Below are positions 59,772-64,000 of a DNA stretch of 64,000 nucleotides, piece by piece. The DNA lies in contig CAWBYL010000002.1 in the NCBI GenBank assembly GCA_963793025.1, positions 1 to 64,000 on the forward strand, read 5' to 3'. The position numbers and the translations under genes were made by a program. Under the pieces are notes generated by a model, which saw nothing but the letters and a program-made list of their open reading frames with translations, did not search any database and was not told the origin of the DNA. This DNA comes from CAWBYL01 sp963793025. GTDB taxonomy: Bacteria > Actinomycetota > Acidimicrobiia > Acidimicrobiales > Acidimicrobilacustridaceae. Numbering within the stretch: the stretch's first letter is position 1; every line of letters begins with the position of its first letter.

Positions 59772-61213
59772 CGCCGGTCGAGGTCCTCGACCTGGTTCCG
59801 GAGGCCGTCGAGCGCGCCGGTCTGGGCCTTCATGCCGGCGCGGGTGGCGCCGCTGAGCGAGAACGGGTGCAGGCGGGGGGCGGCAACGGTCAGGGCGGCG
59901 TCACCGACGGCGCGACGGCCGGCGGCCACCGCGCGGTCGGCGCCCACGACCAGGCTGGTGGAGGCGACCAGCTCGGCCAGGTCGGTGGCCAACAGGAGGT
60001 CGGACGCGGCGAGCTCGCTGAACCCGAAGTCGATCATCCAGACCGCGCCGTCGTCGGCCCGGAACACGTTGGCCAGGCGCAGGTCGCGGTGGGCGATGCG
60101 GTGGTGGCGCAGGATCGCCACCTGGGCCCACACCGCGTCGAGGAGATCGTCGTCGAACACGCCGGGATCGACACCGTCGAGCGAGCTGCCGTCGATCCCC
60201 TCGTAGGCCAGCACGAACCCGTGGGGTTCGACGCTGGCGAACGCTTCGAAGCGGGGCGTGCGCACACCGAGGCCGCGCGCGGTGAGGGCCACCAGGGCCT
60301 CGTGCTCGACCGTGCGACGGAGGCTGGAGAACGAACGCTCGTCACCGAGGTCGTGGGGGGTCACCCGGCGGTAGGCCCGGAACAGCAGGTCGGCGCTGCG
60401 CTCGTCGGCGCCGAGGGCCTTCACGAAGAGCTTCTGGCCGTTCGGCGCGGTGGCGAAGTAGGGCGTGGAGCCCCGGGCGTCGACGCTGGCCTGATGGATG
60501 GAGGCCACGGGCGTCCCGACGGCGGCGAGGGCGTCGGCCACCGCCTCGACCGTCGGACGCCGCACCGGACCGCCGGCGACGACCAGGCTCAGCGAGCCGG
60601 CGACCCAGCCGATGAGCAGCGCGAGCAACGAGTCCATCGAGGTGGGGGCGGTGATGAAACGGGAGGCGGTGGCGGCCAGGACCAGGACCCAGGCCAGGCG
60701 CCGCCAGCCCCGCGGCACCCACGGCGCGGTGGCGGTGGCGGCGGCGGCGATCACCGCCAGCCCGACGCCCGACGGGAACTCGGCACGGGTGACCGGACCC
60801 AGCGTGGTGGGCACCGAGGCCAGCGCGCTGGTGTCGTCGTCCACGACGGTCTGAACCGCGAGCTGGCCGAGGGCGGCGACCACCGCGGCGGCGCACGCCG
60901 TGGCCAGCAGTCGCCACCGTCGCTGGGTGAGGGCCGCCACCAGCCCGGCGCCGAGCAGCACGACGGCGAGGAGGCGGGAGCCCACGATCACGGTGGTGAG
61001 CAGCCAGTCCGGGATGGCATCGACCCCGCGGAACAGCTCGCTGGCGAACGTGCGCACCGTCTCGCCGAACACCGCGTCGATCCCGATCACCACGGCCAGC
61101 AGCACCGCCCCGACGGCGAGGCGGAGCACGTCCACCGGTGAGCGCTCGTAGCGGGTGGTGTGATCAGACCGACCACTCACCGACGCGGCGTCGTCCTCAC
61201 TCATCTCGTCCAA
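59768..61213 (-). CDS. Membrane protein with C-terminal lipopolysaccharide-kinase-like domain
   Basis: 481 residues. The N-terminal half has six hydrophobic helices: RLAVGAVLLAVVIGIDAVFG, LTTVIVGSRLLAVVLLGAGL, LLATACAAAVVAALGQLAVQ, GLAVIAAAATATAPWV, RLAWVLVLAATASRFIT and DSLLALLIGWVAGSLSLVVA; R-F-I-T-A-P-T-S and the G-W-V-A-G end recall a degenerate PAP2 phosphatase. The C-terminal half is a small kinase: NGQKLFVKALGADERSADLL (ATP Lys), TVEHEALVALTARGLGVRTP, HRIAHRDLRLANVFRADDGA (H-R-D catalytic loop, Asn) and AVWMIDFGFSELAASDLLLA (D-F-G). This pairing is known in actinobacteria; the kinase may phosphorylate a lipid or envelope sugar. Confidence 0.8.
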   Translation of the reverse strand: MDEMSEDDAASVSGRSDHTTRYERSPVDVLRLAVGAVLLAVVIGIDAVFGETVRTFASELFRGVDAIPDWLLTTVIVGSRLLAVVLLGAGLVAALTQRRWRLLATACAAAVVAALGQLAVQTVVDDDTSALASVPTTLGPVTRAEFPSGVGLAVIAAAATATAPWVPRGWRRLAWVLVLAATASRFITAPTSMDSLLALLIGWVAGSLSLVVAGGPVRRPTVEAVADALAAVGTPVASIHQASVDARGSTPYFATAPNGQKLFVKALGADERSADLLFRAYRRVTPHDLGDERSFSSLRRTVEHEALVALTARGLGVRTPRFEAFASVEPHGFVLAYEGIDGSSLDGVDPGVFDDDLLDAVWAQVAILRHHRIAHRDLRLANVFRADDGAVWMIDFGFSELAASDLLLATDLAELVASTSLVVGADRAVAAGRRAVGDAALTVAAPRLHPFSLSGATRAGMKAQTGALDGLRNQVEDLDRR

Positions 61214-61261
61214 GTCGCACCCGATTCGGTTCCGGCGGCGGGGGGGCTCACGGGGTGGGGT

Positions 61262-61882
61262 TCACTCGACCGGCGGGAGGCCCACCATGTCGCGGAACTC
61301 GTTGGTGGTGTTGGTGACGGGAAACGGCTCGTCGGGGACGGCGACGCCGAGACGCTCGCAGATCGGCTCCCACCCATCGGCGACCTGCCACTCGAGGAGG
61401 CGGTTGGCCGGGATGGCGGCGCGCACCGCGTCGTTGTGGCGCGCCATGGCGTCCATCATCGCCGTGGGATCGTCGAACTGGTCGCTGAAGCGGTCATGGA
61501 GCAGTCGCGCCATGGCGTCCATCCACGGGTTGGGCTCGTCCATCGGCCTCTGGAAGCCGAAGAAGATCGTGTCGGACGCGCTCCGGTACCAGGACTCGGG
61601 CTCCCGTACCGAGAGCAGCACCAGGGCGTCGGGAAAGGTGGCTGACAGCTCGGGCCAGAACGAGGCCCCGGGCCAGTCGCACAGGGTGCGGTAGTTCGCC
61701 AGCATGGCCCGCCAGTCGACCGGCTCGCCGTCGATGGCGGCGATCCAGTCGGGGATCTCGTCGGGCTTGCCCATCAACTCCATCATGTGATGGCAGGTGC
61801 CACCGACGAGACGTTCGAGGGCCAGCTTCAACGAGTGCGTGCCCGTACGTCCTACTCCTGCTCCAACCACGGCGAGATCCAT
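61262..61882 (-). CDS. Sulfotransferase-family protein (single-domain, NAD-epimerase-like annotation group)
   Basis: 206 residues: MDLAVVGAGVGRTGTHSLKL with the G-R-T-G-T-x-S P-loop that binds PAPS, CHHMMELMGKPDEIPDWIAA, ALVLLSVREPESWYRSASDT (the R-x-P-x-x-W-x-x-S strand that contacts the 3'-phosphate) and NRLLEWQVADGWEPICERLG. This is the Sulfotransfer_4-type pattern widespread in actinobacteria. Acceptor unknown. It is divergent from the alcohol dehydrogenase with about 100 bases between. Confidence 0.8.
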   Translation of the reverse strand: MDLAVVGAGVGRTGTHSLKLALERLVGGTCHHMMELMGKPDEIPDWIAAIDGEPVDWRAMLANYRTLCDWPGASFWPELSATFPDALVLLSVREPESWYRSASDTIFFGFQRPMDEPNPWMDAMARLLHDRFSDQFDDPTAMMDAMARHNDAVRAAIPANRLLEWQVADGWEPICERLGVAVPDEPFPVTNTTNEFRDMVGLPPVE

Positions 61883-61983
61883 CGTGCAGTGCTAGCAGTC
61901 AGCCGGCCAACGGTCGAGGAGGTGGTCGTCGACGGCGGCCCATGGCCCTGGCGCGACGGGTCCGGGGCGGGGACGATGGGACC

Positions 61984-63012
61984 ATGACCACCGAGGCGCC
62001 GCCGACCATGCGGGCCTGGGTCGTCCACCGGCCCGGACCCATGGCCACCGGGCCGTTGCGCCTGATCGAGAGGCCCGTCCCCGAGCCCGGCCCCGGCCAG
62101 ATCCGTGTGAAGGTCTCGGTGTGCGGGGTGTGCCGCACCGACCTGCACCTGGCCGAAGGGGACCTCGAGCCTCGCCGCCCCGACGTCGTGCCCGGCCACG
62201 AGGTGGTCGGAGTGGTCGACGCCCTCGGACCAGGGAGCACCCGCTTCGCCGTCGGTGACCGGGTGGGGGCGGCGTGGCTGGCCCGCTCGTGCGGGGTGTG
62301 CCGGTTCTGCACCGTCGACCGCGAGAACCTGTGCCTCGATCCCACCTTCACGGGGTGGGACGTCGACGGAGGCTTCGCCGAGTTCATGGTCGCCGAGGAC
62401 GCCTTCGTCTACGACCTCCCGGCCTCGTTCGGCGACGAAGGCGTGGCGCCGCTGCTGTGTGCCGGCATCATCGGATTCCGGGCTCTTCGGCGCGCCGAGC
62501 TACCACCCGGCGGCCGCCTCGGTCTCTACGGCTTCGGCGGTTCGGCCCACCTCACCGCCCAGGTGGCCCGGTCGGAAGGGGCCACCATCCACGTCCTGAC
62601 CCGCTCCGCCGGCGATCGGGAGCTCGCCCGCCGCCTCGGCGCGGCATCGGTCGGCGAGGCCTACGACCAGCCGCCCGAGCCCCTCGACGCCGCCATCCTC
62701 TTCGCCCCCGTCGGCGACCTGGTGCCCGTGGCCCTGGCCGCCCTCGACCGGGGCGGCACCCTCGCCGTGGCCGGGATCCACCTCAGCGACATCCCCGCGC
62801 TCGACTACCAGGGGCACCTGTTCCAGGAGCGCACGTTGCGCAGCGTCACCGCCAACACCCGCCACGACGGCCGGGAGCTGCTGGCCATCGCCGATCGGAT
62901 CGCCATGGTCGCCACCACGACCCGGTACGGCTTCGACGCCGTCGACCAGGCCCTGTTGGACCTGGCCGAGGGACGCCTCAGCGGGGCCGCCGTCGTGGTC
63001 CTCGACCGCTGA
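61984..63012 (+). CDS. Zinc-dependent alcohol dehydrogenase (AdhA-like)
   Basis: 342 residues from ATG 61984. VSVCGVCRTDLHLAEGDLEP has the catalytic-zinc Cys, VPGHEVVGVVDALGPGSTRF the His-Glu pair, and SCGVCRFCTVDRENLCLDPT the four structural-zinc cysteines. GRLGLYGFGGSAHLTAQVAR is the NAD-binding glycine loop. C-G-V-C-R-T-D-L-H and the absence of long insertions match the single-chain AdhA/AdhP class that oxidises alcohols to aldehydes. The end is followed by an acyl-CoA dehydrogenase-like gene on the same strand after 53 bases. Confidence 0.9.
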   Translation: MTTEAPPTMRAWVVHRPGPMATGPLRLIERPVPEPGPGQIRVKVSVCGVCRTDLHLAEGDLEPRRPDVVPGHEVVGVVDALGPGSTRFAVGDRVGAAWLARSCGVCRFCTVDRENLCLDPTFTGWDVDGGFAEFMVAEDAFVYDLPASFGDEGVAPLLCAGIIGFRALRRAELPPGGRLGLYGFGGSAHLTAQVARSEGATIHVLTRSAGDRELARRLGAASVGEAYDQPPEPLDAAILFAPVGDLVPVALAALDRGGTLAVAGIHLSDIPALDYQGHLFQERTLRSVTANTRHDGRELLAIADRIAMVATTTRYGFDAVDQALLDLAEGRLSGAAVVVLDR

Positions 63013-63065
63013 CCGGCCGGGCCCGACCCCACCCCGGCGATGATGGCCCGACTACGTTTCCCGCG

Positions 63066-64000
63066 ATGAGCGACAGCACGCTTCTGGAACGGGTCCGGGC
63101 CCTGGCCCCGCTGGTGGAGGACTCGGCCGACGAGATGGAGCGCCGGGCCGCCCTCACCAGCGAGGTGGCAGCGGCGATCCGGGAGTCGGGGGCCCTCCAT
63201 GTGATGGTGCCGGCCGAGCTCGGCGGCGACGAGCTCGACATCGTCGACGCCATCGAGGTGTTCGAGGAGCTGGCCCGCCAGGACGGCTCGGTGGGGTGGT
63301 CCACGATGGCCGCCTCGGTCAGCACGACGTTCACCGCCATCTACACCAGCGACGAGGTGGCCCACGGCCTGTTCGGCACGAACCGAGGAGCGGTCCTCGC
63401 CGGCCAGCTGGCCCCGATGGGCCGGGCCGTGCCCGACGGCGACGGCTACGTCATCTCGGGCTCCTACCGCTTCGGGTCGGGGTCCGATCAGACGACGCAC
63501 ATGCTCGGCGGCTGCCTGCTCTTCCGCGACGGCGAGATGGTCATGCGGGCCAACGGGATGCCCGAGGTGGTGGCGGCGGTGGTCCCCAACGACCGCATCG
63601 ACTTCCAGGGCAACTGGAACGTGATGGGGTTGTCGGGCACGGCGAGCGTCGACTACGAGATCGCCCCCATCACGGTGAGCGCCGGCGAGGTGTTCTCGAT
63701 CTTCACCGAGGTGCCCGAGCGCGGTTCGGACGTGCACCGCCTGGGGGTCACCGTGCTCACCGCCGCCGGCCATGCCGGATGGGCTCTCGGCGTGGCCCGG
63801 CGGGCTCTCGACGAGATCGCCTTCATCGCCGCCACCAAGGTGCGCATGAGCGACACCCTCCTGGCCGAGCAGCAGATCTTCCAGGTGGGCTACGCCGAGG
63901 CCGAGGCCAAGGTGCGCGCCGCCCGGGCCTTCGTCATGGAGGCCTTCGGCGCGGCCGAGCAGGAGGTCACCGGCGGTGGCCGCCTCTCGCCCGAAGCCAA
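63066..64000 (+). CDS. Acyl-CoA dehydrogenase-fold flavoprotein (HsaA/DszC-like), cut by the window end
   Basis: ATG at 63066; 311 codons are visible and the frame is still open at 64000. N-domain RVRALAPLVEDSADEMERRA and SGALHVMVPAELGGDELDIV; WSTMAASVSTTFTAIYTSDE; middle domain GAVLAGQLAPMGRAVPDGDG, YVISGSYRFGSGSDQTTHML, GNWNVMGLSGTASVDYEIAP; C-domain helices GVTVLTAAGHAGWALGVARR. A-P-x-G-x-A and the G-W-x-x-x-S-G/SGS pattern are those of the flavin-dependent monooxygenase branch (HsaA, DszC) rather than beta-oxidation enzymes. Substrate unknown. Confidence 0.8.
   Translation, partial: MSDSTLLERVRALAPLVEDSADEMERRAALTSEVAAAIRESGALHVMVPAELGGDELDIVDAIEVFEELARQDGSVGWSTMAASVSTTFTAIYTSDEVAHGLFGTNRGAVLAGQLAPMGRAVPDGDGYVISGSYRFGSGSDQTTHMLGGCLLFRDGEMVMRANGMPEVVAAVVPNDRIDFQGNWNVMGLSGTASVDYEIAPITVSAGEVFSIFTEVPERGSDVHRLGVTVLTAAGHAGWALGVARRALDEIAFIAATKVRMSDTLLAEQQIFQVGYAEAEAKVRAARAFVMEAFGAAEQEVTGGGRLSPEA

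Noticed and set aside
1..64000. CRISPR array, prophage, transposon or rRNA operon
   Set aside because: No regularly spaced repeats, integrase, transposase, terminal inverted repeats or rRNA sequence were seen; the only tandem repeats are coding (48481-49190).

Overview
The window is very GC-rich, coding-dense DNA with many GTG starts. It carries an F420/LLM-type oxidoreductase, AfsR-like regulators, a class III cyclase-ATPase, Zn-ribbon thioredoxin, DUF2510/SHOCT proteins and fatty-acid/steroid-type CoA catabolism genes. This points to an Actinomycetota chromosome, plausibly Acidimicrobiia (inference; no rRNA or marker gene is present). I see no tRNA, rRNA, CRISPR array, transposase or phage gene.

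Two sequence qualities alternate. From 1 to about 16.2 kb, patches dense in single-base frame breaks (0-3.4, 5.2-6.8, 7.5-9.0, 10.4-16.0 kb) alternate with clean genes (3.5-5.0, 9.1-10.4 kb). In the broken patches motifs stay intact but jump between frames, which looks more like uncorrected sequencing or assembly indels than biological decay. Between 16 and 28 kb there are only about six breaks, and after 28 kb I see none. Broken genes are typed pseudogene and given as one span.

Layout. 0-7.9 kb: ADP-ribosylglycohydrolase fragment, a possible nuclease-like gene, a SHOCT-DUF2510 protein, an EEP hydrolase, an anchored coiled-coil protein, a NERD/UvrD helicase with a small partner, and zinc-ribbon genes. 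8-10.4 kb: quinone oxidoreductase, thioredoxin 2, a GlsB-type membrane protein, acylphosphatase. 10.4-16.2 kb: LysR regulator divergent from a TauD-type dioxygenase, then a substrate-binding lipoprotein, a nucleoside hydrolase and a DUF4389 membrane protein. 16.3-19.8 kb: a UDP-glycosyltransferase and a HEAT-repeat-glycosyltransferase fusion. 19.8-26.7 kb: an alpha/beta-hydrolase lacking its catalytic Ser and His, a LuxR-type regulator, a ScyD/E-like beta-propeller and a cyclase-ATPase regulator. 26.7-32.2 kb: haloalkane dehalogenase, a flavin/F420 PPOX protein, enoyl-CoA hydratase, MerB-like protein, Pr6Pr membrane protein and a Rieske fusion. 32.4-38.4 kb: hemerythrin-FtsX-ABC ATPase operon and a BTAD/AfsR regulator. 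38.5-45.5 kb: SDR, amidohydrolase, LLM oxidoreductase, DUF35 plus thiolase-like pair, a possible oxygenase, and two tandem GGCT-fold proteins. 45.6-47.9 kb: cysE-cysK and a DinB protein. 48-52.9 kb: an MBG-repeat LPYTG surface protein, sulfotransferase, VOC protein, acyl-CoA synthetase. 52.9-64 kb: a YceI-cytochrome c-copper monooxygenase fusion, an intact substrate-binding lipoprotein paralogous to the broken one at 12.3 kb, a zinc-ribbon protein, acyl-CoA dehydrogenase, YihY protein and membrane kinase pair, sulfotransferase, zinc alcohol dehydrogenase, and a second acyl-CoA dehydrogenase-like flavoprotein cut by the window end.

The common theme is oxidative catabolism of organic acids, CoA esters and possibly halogenated or sterol-like substrates. 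The most unusual items are the triple-domain redox fusion (52.9-55.1 kb), the HEAT-glycosyltransferase, the catalytically stripped hydrolase, the hemerythrin-ABC operon and the Rieske fusion.
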